A stretch of 64,000 nt of DNA, from the NCBI GenBank assembly GCA_017445225.1, contig JAFSUN010000014.1, forward strand, positions 1 through 64,000, read 5' to 3'. This stretch comes from Erysipelotrichaceae bacterium. GTDB taxonomy: Bacteria; Bacillota_I; Bacilli_A; Erysipelotrichales; Erysipelotrichaceae. Both the position numbers and the translations under genes were made by a program. The notes under the pieces are model-generated. The model did not search any database and was not told the DNA's origin. It saw only the letters and a program-made list of their open reading frames with translations. Positions 9,938 to 18,513 of the stretch are shown in pieces; position 1 is the stretch's first letter, and each line of letters begins with the position of its first letter.

Positions 9938-10634
9938 TTATCTCCTTAAGGCTTGCCAGAAGTACCGTTCTCTTCAGAGTACCCTGATCGCGGCAGGTGG
10001 ACATTCCGATAACCCTGCCCTCTTCCGGCTCCAGGAATATCAGCGCCTTCTTTCTGGCAAATTCGATCAATTTACCTTTGCTTCCCGGATCAAAGATCAG
10101 GGAATTATTAGCATCGCAGCTGATCAGAGCAAAAACCATGAGTTCATACTTCCGGTCACCTGCGTAGAGGATTCCCTGCCGGTGAAGGCGGAAATAATCC
10201 TCATCATAGTAATGATCAAGAGCCCCGAACATGGCATCATTGGCCATGTGATGTCCGTACAGAAGCGAATACTGATCGGAAAAATCACGACTGTTGCGGC
10301 AATCGAGAAAGATGGAACCGGCAAGAGAAAACCGGCCATAGGGATCCGTATTCAGATAGTCGGTATTGTTTTCTCCCTGCATGACCGGATAGCTTATTCC
10401 GGTATCATCCAGAATAAGCCATCCTACGGCATCCCGGCTCAGGACGGTCATCTCATCAGCTATCTCCTGTTCATCTTTGAGATAGCGTCCTACGGAACTG
10501 AAGGTTGAATTACGGAAGACATGAACGCTGTCGCAGGTGAAATAACACCCCAGGGCAAACAGTATCATCATGGCTGTAATTAAAACCGTGTCCAGCAGGC
10601 CTTCAGTAATTCGGAGCCTGAGCCGCGGATTCAT
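9918..10634 (-). CDS. Class B sortase (pilus polymerase type)
   Basis: A 238-residue membrane-anchored transpeptidase. A transmembrane segment lies at about 14-34. Catalytic residues are visible: His128 in YGHHM, Cys214 in GMSTC and Arg222 in LKRTV. The YGHxMxxDxMFG and LSTC-x7-R patterns are those of class B sortases such as Spy0129 of Streptococcus pyogenes, which polymerises pili at a VPTG-type signal. Here the adjacent pilin ends in VIPTG and the adhesin in AIPTG, fitting substrates. The gene begins 3 bases after the pilin gene and overlaps the next gene by 20 bases. Confidence 0.9.
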   Translation of the reverse strand: MNPRLRLRITEGLLDTVLITAMMILFALGCYFTCDSVHVFRNSTFSSVGRYLKDEQEIADEMTVLSRDAVGWLILDDTGISYPVMQGENNTDYLNTDPYGRFSLAGSIFLDCRNSRDFSDQYSLLYGHHMANDAMFGALDHYYDEDYFRLHRQGILYAGDRKYELMVFALISCDANNSLIFDPGSKGKLIEFARKKALIFLEPEEGRVIGMSTCRDQGTLKRTVLLASLKEINENENA

Positions 10635-10637
10635 CGC

Positions 10638-11849
10638 CTATTCTTCGCTTTCCTTTCTTTTTCGACTTACTAAAAGGAGGATGCTGCTGATGGCCCCGGT
10701 CATCATCATGATTCCCGGAGTAGCTGACATGATGATACCGGTGGGAATCACCCCATTACGGGTATTGGTATAACCGGTATAAACATCGGTATTGCCGATG
10801 GTGCCCTGAACCGGATCATCATGTAGCTTTTCCGGCTGATCTTCGCTGGCGGGTCTTACTACCCGGTCGGTACCTTCCCGCCTGAGATAGTCTTCATTTG
10901 CTTCCTTCAGATCGTAGGCCGTATTCTCCGTCAGCCCCTTGACGGTGATGTACTGACCGTCCTTCAGATAGAAATCCATTACGGCGCTTCCGTTGTCATC
11001 GGTGGTTATCTGGGTGGGGTTAGTTAAGGATTCATAGATGGTTGCGCTGTTGGCCGTGCCGCTGGCTTCCGCTTCGGAAATATCCAGATAGTAAGCTGTA
11101 TTCTTCAGGGCATTATCCAAGGTCAGGGTGAACTTGAAATACTTGTCCTTTGATCCCTGATTTCCCTCAACTTCATTACCGAATTTAAGATCAGCACTGA
11201 TCAGCTGATTGACAAAACCGTCACTCTTATCGCTCAGCCTCTCAGCATCAGCGCCGCTGAAGGCGGAACCGGCCTGCTGACCGGCAGCGATTTCCGTTAC
11301 GTTTTCGTGGAGTACATATCCGGAAATCTGAAGAGTTCCATTGTCATCTGTAACATAGACATCCAGACAGCGTACCTTACTGCCTATAACGGCAGCCTGT
11401 ACGTCATAGCGGATCCCCTGCTGACCGGTGGAAGTCATCGTTAAGAGATAACGGTAGATGCCCGGTTCATCAAAACTGACCTGGGAAAAGTCAATGTTGA
11501 CGGTTTTGACCCCATATCCCTGATCTGCTGTCAGAGTCAGATCGCTGCCGGAAGCCGGTGTCGTACTGATGGCATCCGTCTGGCTGAAGACACTGTCGCT
11601 CACGGAAACCTTATCAGCGCTGACGCCGGCCAGAATTGCCATCTTTCCTTCGCCATAGTTTTGGGGACTGCCGGCCGTTATTTCATAATTGAAGGTCACA
11701 TCCGGCAATCGGGCTTCCCGGTCAAGAATCAGGTACTGGTTAAATTGCGTTACGGTTCCCTTAACCGGTGCATAACCGGCGGCCTTAACGCTGATGGCGG
11801 ATGCGAAAAACAGTCCGGTCATCATGATGTAAAGCAGTTTTCTTTTCAT
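10638..11849 (-). CDS. Major pilin, Spy0128/FctA-like
   Basis: A 403-residue cell-wall protein with a signal peptide (1 to about 23, ending VKAAG). There are two Spy0128-like beta domains: about 30-155 (LPDVTFNYEIT through YRYLLTMTSTG) and about 215-365 (KFGNEVEGNQGSKDKYFKF through YTGYTNTRNG). The sorting region is VIPTG, a hydrophobic helix and SRKRKESEE. Family members are backbone pilins with intramolecular Lys-Asn isopeptide bonds. The closing Asn is present in YTNTRNG, but I cannot assign the bonding lysines with certainty; the first strand reads FNQYLIL where related proteins often carry Lys. It follows the SipA-like gene by 26 bases and precedes the sortase gene by 3. Confidence 0.88.
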   Translation of the reverse strand: MKRKLLYIMMTGLFFASAISVKAAGYAPVKGTVTQFNQYLILDREARLPDVTFNYEITAGSPQNYGEGKMAILAGVSADKVSVSDSVFSQTDAISTTPASGSDLTLTADQGYGVKTVNIDFSQVSFDEPGIYRYLLTMTSTGQQGIRYDVQAAVIGSKVRCLDVYVTDDNGTLQISGYVLHENVTEIAAGQQAGSAFSGADAERLSDKSDGFVNQLISADLKFGNEVEGNQGSKDKYFKFTLTLDNALKNTAYYLDISEAEASGTANSATIYESLTNPTQITTDDNGSAVMDFYLKDGQYITVKGLTENTAYDLKEANEDYLRREGTDRVVRPASEDQPEKLHDDPVQGTIGNTDVYTGYTNTRNGVIPTGIIMSATPGIMMMTGAISSILLLVSRKRKESEE

Positions 11850-11875
11850 TAAAATCTCCTTTTTTCTGGCTGAAT

Positions 11876-12358
11876 TCAGAAACCCCGGTGTCTTACGATC
11901 AGGAAGACACTGCCTTTTATTGCTTCCGAACTTATGGGGCCTTGACTGCGGGAATCACCGAACTGTTCACGGTAGTCGTTAACAACGAAGTATTCCCCCC
12001 TGCCAAGCTGCAGAGGATAGATCAGGCCGGAGTCCGGATCAGGATCGCTGCGGTAGTAAATGGTTTCGTACGGAACACTGTCATTGACGGTCAGATTTCC
12101 CGTGTTAGTGATGTTCACCGTATCACCGGGGCCGGCTTCGATTCTGCCCAGCTGCAAGGTTCCTTCACTCTGGTAAATGACGATCTCCTGAGACTTGTAA
12201 CCTCCTTTTTTCCAGGCAATGCAGAGATCGCCATCCCTGACAGAGGGAAACATTGAGCGGTCATGGTAGATTAGAATGCCGGCCTTAAGGTAAAGCAGGA
12301 AGGCTGCTGCCAGTAATACTGCTGCCTTTATGGCGATCCTGATCCTGGTTTTTCTCAT
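11876..12358 (-). CDS. SipA-like signal peptidase homologue, catalytic lysine missing
   Basis: A type I signal-peptidase-fold membrane protein of 160 residues. The open frame extends to 12388, but the ATG at 12358 has GGAGG 8 bases upstream and is preferred. One transmembrane helix lies at about 10-30. Box B is RSMFPSVRDGD, so the serine position is kept (Ser35 from this start). The box D equivalent reads LGRIEAGPGD, with Gly71 where active enzymes have the catalytic Lys before Arg. Box E-like NDYREQFGDSRSQGPI is present. In streptococcal FCT loci the equivalent protein, SipA/LepA, also lacks a functional dyad and is required for pilus polymerisation. As first gene of the pilus operon it probably acts as an assembly factor rather than a protease. 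Confidence 0.85.
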   Translation of the reverse strand: MRKTRIRIAIKAAVLLAAAFLLYLKAGILIYHDRSMFPSVRDGDLCIAWKKGGYKSQEIVIYQSEGTLQLGRIEAGPGDTVNITNTGNLTVNDSVPYETIYYRSDPDPDSGLIYPLQLGRGEYFVVNDYREQFGDSRSQGPISSEAIKGSVFLIVRHRGF

Positions 12359-12505
12359 CCTGTCTGCCTCCGGAATGACTGAATTCATTCATAAACTAAA
12401 TAGCCGTTTGCGGAAGGAAAACCTTGACCATCATGAAAAGCTTTTCGGCAATTCTGATGATGTTGTACTTACTCATCATTAATGAAAACGAAAAGGGTTT
12501 TTATG

Positions 12506-12514
12506 TGTTATAAT
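12506..12514 (+). promoter_or_regulatory. Extended -10 promoter of proS
   Basis: TGTTATAAT (12506-12514) is a perfect TGnTATAAT extended -10 element, 30 bases before the proS ATG. No good -35 box is seen at 16-18 bases, as is usual for extended -10 promoters. Confidence 0.6.
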
Positions 12515-12544
12515 CATTGTTGTTATACCAGGAGGACTCATCAC

Positions 12545-14227
12545 ATGAGACTTAACAATAGTTACTTCTATACCTTAAGGGAAAATCCCAAAGACGAAGA
12601 AAGCACCAGCGGAACCCTCTTGAACCGGGCCGGCTACATCCGTAAGAGCTCATCAGGCATTTACATGTATCTGCCCCTGGGATACAAGGTTCTTACCAAT
12701 ATCGAAAAGATCATCCGGGAGGAAATGGACAAGACCGGCTCCCAGGAACTTCTGATGCCCTGTCTGATCACTGAAGATTACTACATCTCCAGCGGCCGCA
12801 GAGCCAATTTCGGTAGCAGCATGTTCTCTCTGCAGGACCGTTTCAACAAGACCATGGTTCTGGGACCAACTCATGAGGAACTCTTTGCGGTAGCTGCCGG
12901 CATGAAGATCCGTTCCTACAAGGACCTGCCATTCTCCCTCTATCAGCTGCAGACCAAGTTCAGAGATGAACCGCGGCCCCGCTTCGGTCTGATCAGAGTC
13001 AGAGAATTCATCATGAAGGATGCCTATACCTTTGACAAGGATCTGGAAGGACTCGACATTCAGTACGGCAAGGTCTTCCAGGCCTACAAGAACATTTTTG
13101 ACCGTCTCGGCATCAACTACAAGATCGTCAAGGCGGATACCGGCGTCATGGGCGGCCTGTTAAGCGAGGAATTCCAGGCCCTCAGCGACATTGGTGAGGA
13201 TACCATCGTGACCTGTGACAGCTGTGACTTCTCCAGCAACGTGGAAGTCGCGGCCTGTGTCAAAGATACCACTGTCAACAATGATCCGCTTCTGGAAAAG
13301 GAACTCGTCTATACCCCGAATGCCGGAACCATTGAAGAGGTCAGCAGCTATCTGGGTAAAAAGCCGGAAGACTTCGTCAAGACCCTGATCTACAAGGTCG
13401 ATGACCATTTCGTTGCCTGCCTGGTCAAGGGCATTCACGAAGTCAATGAAGTCAAGCTGCAGAAGGCCTGCGGAGCCAATGAAGTCGCCCTGGCCGAACC
13501 GGAAGACGTCGTTAAGATCACCAATGCCAAGGTCGGCTTTGCCGGTCCGATCGGCCTGGACATCCCCATCTACATGGATCAGGACATCGAAGGCATGAGA
13601 AACTTCATCGTCGGCGCCAACAAGTCTGACTACCATTACAAGAATGTCAACCTGTCTGATTTCAAGGTTACCCAGGTACTGGACCTTAGACTCATTCAGC
13701 ACGGTGATACCTGCCCGGTATGCGGCGGCAAGATCCACTTCCGCAAGGGGATCGAAATCGGCAATACCTTCAAGCTGGGTGACAAGTATTCCAAGGCCAT
13801 GAACCTGTATTTCCAGGATTCCGACCATCAGCTCAAGCCCGTCATCATGGGTTCCTACGGCATCGGCTTAGGCCGTACCATGGCCGCTCTTGCCGAACAG
13901 AGTCATGATGAAAATGGACTGATCTGGCCGGTAGAGATTGCTCCATACAAGGTAGCCATCGTAACGGTAAACAGTGCCAATGAAGATCAGGTTAAGATAA
14001 CCGAACAGCTGGAAAAGGCCTTCATGGCAGCCGGCATAGAGCCTCTCATCGATGACCGTAATGAAAGAGCCGGTGTCAAGTTCAAGGACATGGATCTAAT
14101 CGGCATTCCCTACATCCTCACTGTCGGCAAGCTGGCCGGTGAAAGAAAAGTCGAGTTCAAGGAGAGAAAGACCGGTTTAAGAGAAACTCTAACCATTGAG
14201 GAAGCCATCCAAAAGATCATCGATTAA
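12545..14227 (+). CDS. proS: Prolyl-tRNA synthetase, bacterial type
   Basis: Charges tRNA-Pro in the cytoplasm. I choose the ATG at 12545 (560 residues, MRLNNSYFYTLREN), which has AGGAGG nine bases upstream, instead of the in-frame ATG at 12482 that lies upstream of the promoter's -10 box. Class II motifs are visible: motif 1 around SGIYMYLPLGYKV, motif 2 around TKFRDEPRPRFGLIRVREF and motif 3 GSYGIGLGR near the end of the core. The central insertion (about 200-385) is the bacterial editing domain, and the C-terminal domain binds the anticodon. Length is normal for the long bacterial type. It is a single gene between convergent neighbours. Confidence 0.97.
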   Translation: MRLNNSYFYTLRENPKDEESTSGTLLNRAGYIRKSSSGIYMYLPLGYKVLTNIEKIIREEMDKTGSQELLMPCLITEDYYISSGRRANFGSSMFSLQDRFNKTMVLGPTHEELFAVAAGMKIRSYKDLPFSLYQLQTKFRDEPRPRFGLIRVREFIMKDAYTFDKDLEGLDIQYGKVFQAYKNIFDRLGINYKIVKADTGVMGGLLSEEFQALSDIGEDTIVTCDSCDFSSNVEVAACVKDTTVNNDPLLEKELVYTPNAGTIEEVSSYLGKKPEDFVKTLIYKVDDHFVACLVKGIHEVNEVKLQKACGANEVALAEPEDVVKITNAKVGFAGPIGLDIPIYMDQDIEGMRNFIVGANKSDYHYKNVNLSDFKVTQVLDLRLIQHGDTCPVCGGKIHFRKGIEIGNTFKLGDKYSKAMNLYFQDSDHQLKPVIMGSYGIGLGRTMAALAEQSHDENGLIWPVEIAPYKVAIVTVNSANEDQVKITEQLEKAFMAAGIEPLIDDRNERAGVKFKDMDLIGIPYILTVGKLAGERKVEFKERKTGLRETLTIEEAIQKIID

Positions 14228-14230
14228 ACA

Positions 14231-14258
14231 AAACGGAGGCTATTCAGCCTCTGTTTTT
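14231..14258. terminator. Terminator after proS, likely bidirectional
   Basis: The stem GAGGCT-ATTC-AGCCTC is extended outward by A-rich/T-rich pairing, giving a T-run on both strands. It lies 8 bases after the proS stop codon. Confidence 0.85.
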
Positions 14259-14271
14259 CTGCTCATAATAC

Positions 14272-14319
14272 AAAAGACCGTATCTCTGCAGATCTTCTTC
14301 TGCCTGGCACGGTCTTTTT
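14272..14319. terminator. Second convergent terminator hairpin
   Basis: AAAAGACCGT (14272-14281) pairs with ACGGTCTTTT (14309-14318) around a 27-base loop, flanked by A- and T-runs. It can serve the minus-strand transglutaminase-like gene ending at 14322 and back up proS. Confidence 0.65.
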
Positions 14320-14321
14320 GC

Positions 14322-17300
14322 TTATTTAAATGCAGCCTTAATGCTCTTTACAGATGAATAAGCTGAATAGTACTTCATTCCCGTAACATCCGTATAGAAA
14401 CTTCTTACCTTCAGATAGTATGTCTTATTGGTTGACGGTACCTGAAAAATCCTGTTACATCCAGTTGTTTCTCCCAGGGATTTGAACTTCTTGTTCTTAT
14501 ATAGACTCCACTGGACCTCATAGCCCTGGGCCTGGGAATTCTCATCCCAGTTGATCATGATGGCTCTGTTTTCATGATCCAGGCTCAGGATCAGATTTGC
14601 CGGTTTGCTCAAGGCAGAAACCTTTACGCTCTTTATGCCACTGTAACCGGAAGTAACGGTGGTGGGGCCGATTTCCTTGAAAGCCCTCACCCTGTAATAG
14701 TATGTCTGTCCCGGTTTAACGTGATCAACATATTCAGCCGTACTGCAGATGCCAACCTGCTTGAAACCGCCGGACCTTCTGGTGCTGCGGTAGATCTGAT
14801 AGCCGGTTGCGGCTGGTACTTCCCCAAATGACAGTGTTACCTTGTTGATCTCGTCAGGATCATCCGCCCTCACAGTACTCAGAACCGGATTGGCAAGCGT
14901 TAATTTACCGATGAGGATATTGCTGTAGGAAGAATAATACTTCTTGCCGTTAAGTTCATAGACGGCTCTTACTTTAAAGTAGTAATTCTTGCCGTTTACG
15001 GTCTTAAGGAAGTCGCCGGTACTTTCATCATAGGTTCCAACAAGTTTATACCCCTTTTTCTTTCTGGTTGACTGATAAAGCTGATAGCGGGACGCAAAGC
15101 GGTTATCACTCCAATCCGCTGTCAGTTTCCATTCATCCAGATCTGCCATCACTTCAATAAGTTTAGGGGTTTCAATGGTGATCTTGACGGATTTATAGCT
15201 GCTATAGGCACTGAACACTTCGTTCTTGTAATTACTGCCTACGGCTCTTACCCGATAATAGTTCTTTTTACCCGGTATTACCGAGGCATCATCAAAGGTG
15301 ATTTCACTCGTTTCCCCGATGGTCTTATAGCCTTTCTTGGCTGAAGCGCTCCTCTGGATCTGATACCTCTGGGCTCCTTCAACAGGGACAATGCTGACAG
15401 TTGTCTGGTTGTTACCGCTCTGAGTGACCGTGATTTCCGGTTTCGTCAGCGTCGTCTGACCGGCAACCGAGGCTGATTCCGAATGATACGTCGACCCCTG
15501 ATCATTGTATTTTGCACTGACCTGGTAATAGTACTTTAGTCCCGGCTCAGCATTATTGTTAATGAAAGTTGTTTCCGGCGTGATCCCGATTATACTGTAA
15601 CTAGCCATGTCGGAACTTCCTGCCCTTCTGAACTCATAGCTGACATCATCTCTGGCAGGGTTGGTAACCGTGATCTGCATCCTGGTGGCACTAAGCGGGG
15701 TCACCTTTATTTTTGGAGTGGGAACGATAATGAAGGGGTGATAATTGGACTCCATGGTAATGATTCCCTCATATACCGTCTTCACAACATAACGATAGAG
15801 CACACCGGGCTGAACGTTCTTATGTACGTAGTAGTTCTGATCAGCCGGTATTTCACCCAGTTTCTGATAGGCATTCCCTTCTCTGCTGACCCAGATCTCA
15901 TATCTGTCGGCATTATCAACCGTTCTGATGGTCAGGGTAACGTTATTGTCATCAGTTCGCCTGGCCCATTGAATGAAAGCTTCATTGAATTCTTCGGCCA
16001 GCAGCCACCAGCCGTCAATGGCCTTTACGCTTTCCGAATCGTCTGGATCATATTCAGCAGCCAGAGCCAGATGATTTCTGACTTCGCCGGTCATCAGATT
16101 TTCCCATTTGCCGGCTCTTACAACCGGTATCTCCCGTAATCCGGTTCCAAAATTGACAGCCTTTAATTTCGGGCAGTCCTTAAAGGTATCCTTCATGCTT
16201 CCGGTAACCTTAAAGCCGCTTAAGTCAGCGTATTTCAGGTTGTACTGGCCTTCAAACCAATGATCCATGTCATCAACCGTGACAGTTTGGTGATCAATTA
16301 CTTCAACGCTGTTTATGTTACCGTACAGTCTTTCATTTACAGAAGTATCATATTTTTTGAAGATGAGTCCCACATATCTGTTTCCATAGATGTCCTGGAA
16401 TTCTCCATGGGTGTCATGTTCGTATTCATCCATGCATCTGGTAAAGTAAAGACCGCCGTCACTGGAATTACGGATGACACAGGGAATGCTCTCCTTAATA
16501 GTCAGCGAAGCTGGTTCGCTTTCGATCTGATTGCCGAATTCATCCGTGATCAGACACTTGAACTGATAGCCTGCCAGATAATCGCCGTCGATCAGAAGAT
16601 TAAGATAGTTCCTTCCGGCGCCATAGATCTCATTCCACTGTTCGCCATCATCATACAACCATTGGTATCTCAGTCTCTTTCCCTCAGCTTTCACTTCATA
16701 AGTAGCCGTACCATAAATATCGTTGACGACCGGTTGCGGCTGGCTGGTGATCACCGGCGGGTAATAGAAAGTGCGGAACAGACAGTAGTTTCCGTAATTG
16801 TTTACGGTAACATTGTTTTTCCATTCTTCTTCACTCCCATCGAAATAACAGTACTCTACCTTATCGCAGTCAAGAAAACTGCACCTGCCCATGTAGGTAA
16901 CATCCCCGTCAATGAACACTGACAGGATGTAATCCCTGATCCCGTACCAGGGAGCCTGGCCGTTGTCATAATCGTACATCGCCCCTTCACCTTCAATGGT
17001 AAGGCGGCCCAGAGCACTGTCGTAACAGGCCATCAGCGCATCACCGCAGCTGACTTCAAGATTGCTGATTTCATCATTTGGCACAACATTGATCCTGATC
17101 GTTTCCTGGAAACCGCAGTTGCTGATCTGAATCACTCTTTCTCCAGGTGATACGAAAACCAGATCAAAGGTGCCATCGGACTTATAGGTCAGGCTTTTCC
17201 ACTTCTCGCCATAAATAAGGCGGAATTCACTCCATTTTATCTCTTCCGGTTTCGGCGGGGTCTCCAGAACGATGTTGCAAGGCTGCCAGGCCTCTACCGT

Positions 17301-18380
17301 CTCATCATACTGGACAACGCGGAAACTGTTGATGATCCTTTCCGCTCCGCTGAGCGAATAACCGTAGTTTCCGGTAGAGGTAGGATAAACCTCGTCAAAT
17401 TCAACCGTGTCGTAACAGTTGACCAGGAAGTTTTCCCGATAATGGTATGGGAAGTCATCTGACCCCTTCAGGAAATACTCATACTGGCTGTGCTGGACAC
17501 CGGCATCCCAGGTAGCATCCAGATTATAGTACAGTTTATCCATCTTAACGATGTTCCAGGCATGCGGACCATTTGCTTCACCGGCAATGCAGCGGGCCGC
17601 CAGAGCGGTTTCCCGGCACAGGCGGTACACCAGAGCTGCATATCCCTGACAGACGGCTGAATGGTTCATTAAGGCCGCATAGGCGGTATACTTAAGCGTA
17701 TAGTCTTCATCTTCCAGATGGTCAAAGTCATACTTGACCGTGGAAGTAACATAATCATAGATTCTGAGTATCCGGTAATTGTTCTTTAAGCCATCCAGTT
17801 TCAGTTCCTGCACAAGCGCATCAACGGCTCTGTTGACTTCCTGCTCCTGCTGATAGGTGGTGTGATAGATGACATCATAGTTTATATAGAGAATGTCCTC
17901 ATCCTTCTCATAGGTATACGAATAGCCATAGCAGTTAAACAGGAGGTAATCCCCTTCATCCGGATTTTCCGTTTCCCGGAAGGCCTCAACCAGGACCGCC
18001 GTCAGAATATCGGTTTCCGAGGTGCCGTTTCCATAGACGGAAGTATCGATGCCGATGCTGATGGCCTCGTTGGCTCTTCTTACCATCATCGCCCGGACAT
18101 AGTCACCGGCTGATCTCAGATCGCTGAACACCGGTGTGCTCTCATTAGCGTTGATGCTGTAGGTTGCTCTCTTGCGGTCGATCAGTACACTTAACTGATC
18201 TTCCGTTATGCAGTCAGCATAGACCGGATTGACAACGACACGGCGCTCATCTTTCAGCTGATCTTCATTCCGAGGACGCAGATTCCCCCGGGTTTCCGGG
18301 CTTTCGGCACGAACAGAAAAAGGCATCATTAAACTAATGACTACACTTAATGTTAATAATATGCCAAATAATCTTTTCAT
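14322..18380 (-). CDS. Secreted transglutaminase-like protein with fibronectin-type repeats
   Basis: A 1352-residue exported protein with a signal peptide (1-25, ending SVRAE). Residues about 190-295 form a transglutaminase/protease core with a recognisable triad: Cys244 in AVCQGYA, His273 in PHAWNIV and Asp288 in LDATWD. An Ig-like domain follows (about 543-633, SQPQPVV opening, YQWLYDD), then a short BspA/DUF285-like segment (about 700-750, MDHWFEGQYNLKYADLSGF). About six fibronectin type III-like modules run from about 800 to the end, each closing with YYRVRA/YYLKVR-like strands. There is no LPXTG signal or C-terminal membrane helix, so it is secreted or held non-covalently. AAAGGGG precedes the ATG. 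Such proteins may hydrolyse or crosslink peptides; substrate unknown. It stands alone between two terminators. Confidence 0.82.
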   Translation of the reverse strand: MKRLFGILLTLSVVISLMMPFSVRAESPETRGNLRPRNEDQLKDERRVVVNPVYADCITEDQLSVLIDRKRATYSINANESTPVFSDLRSAGDYVRAMMVRRANEAISIGIDTSVYGNGTSETDILTAVLVEAFRETENPDEGDYLLFNCYGYSYTYEKDEDILYINYDVIYHTTYQQEQEVNRAVDALVQELKLDGLKNNYRILRIYDYVTSTVKYDFDHLEDEDYTLKYTAYAALMNHSAVCQGYAALVYRLCRETALAARCIAGEANGPHAWNIVKMDKLYYNLDATWDAGVQHSQYEYFLKGSDDFPYHYRENFLVNCYDTVEFDEVYPTSTGNYGYSLSGAERIINSFRVVQYDETVEAWQPCNIVLETPPKPEEIKWSEFRLIYGEKWKSLTYKSDGTFDLVFVSPGERVIQISNCGFQETIRINVVPNDEISNLEVSCGDALMACYDSALGRLTIEGEGAMYDYDNGQAPWYGIRDYILSVFIDGDVTYMGRCSFLDCDKVEYCYFDGSEEEWKNNVTVNNYGNYCLFRTFYYPPVITSQPQPVVNDIYGTATYEVKAEGKRLRYQWLYDDGEQWNEIYGAGRNYLNLLIDGDYLAGYQFKCLITDEFGNQIESEPASLTIKESIPCVIRNSSDGGLYFTRCMDEYEHDTHGEFQDIYGNRYVGLIFKKYDTSVNERLYGNINSVEVIDHQTVTVDDMDHWFEGQYNLKYADLSGFKVTGSMKDTFKDCPKLKAVNFGTGLREIPVVRAGKWENLMTGEVRNHLALAAEYDPDDSESVKAIDGWWLLAEEFNEAFIQWARRTDDNNVTLTIRTVDNADRYEIWVSREGNAYQKLGEIPADQNYYVHKNVQPGVLYRYVVKTVYEGIITMESNYHPFIIVPTPKIKVTPLSATRMQITVTNPARDDVSYEFRRAGSSDMASYSIIGITPETTFINNNAEPGLKYYYQVSAKYNDQGSTYHSESASVAGQTTLTKPEITVTQSGNNQTTVSIVPVEGAQRYQIQRSASAKKGYKTIGETSEITFDDASVIPGKKNYYRVRAVGSNYKNEVFSAYSSYKSVKITIETPKLIEVMADLDEWKLTADWSDNRFASRYQLYQSTRKKKGYKLVGTYDESTGDFLKTVNGKNYYFKVRAVYELNGKKYYSSYSNILIGKLTLANPVLSTVRADDPDEINKVTLSFGEVPAATGYQIYRSTRRSGGFKQVGICSTAEYVDHVKPGQTYYYRVRAFKEIGPTTVTSGYSGIKSVKVSALSKPANLILSLDHENRAIMINWDENSQAQGYEVQWSLYKNKKFKSLGETTGCNRIFQVPSTNKTYYLKVRSFYTDVTGMKYYSAYSSVKSIKAAFK

Positions 18381-18455
18381 TATTTACCCCTTTCAAGTTG
18401 TATCCTGATCATCATCATTCTAGCACATCTGCCAGATGAAGGAGCGCTTTTACGC

Positions 18456-18497
18456 AAAAAGATCACAAATATCTGATTATTTCAGTATCTGTGATCT
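18456..18497 (-). terminator. Terminator after the M24 aminopeptidase gene
   Basis: On the minus strand AGATCACA (18490-18497) pairs with TGTGATCT (18460-18467), with further partial pairing inside, followed by TTTTTGCG. It lies just after the gene ending at 18514. Confidence 0.85.
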
Positions 18498-18513
18498 ATT
18501 AAATTCGTTTTAA

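Noticed and set aside
12359-12388. Longer start of the SipA-like gene at 12388
   Set aside because: No Shine-Dalgarno before it, whereas the ATG at 12358 has GGAGG at good distance.
12396-12476. 26-codon minus-strand reading frame starting MSKYNIIRIAEKL upstream of the SipA-like gene
   Set aside because: No ribosome site and no recognisable product; it could be a leader frame but nothing beyond an open frame supports it.
2058-18380. Idea that the whole surface region is a recent mobile island
   Set aside because: No integrase, transposase, tRNA or flanking direct repeat was seen, and proS, a housekeeping gene, interrupts it.
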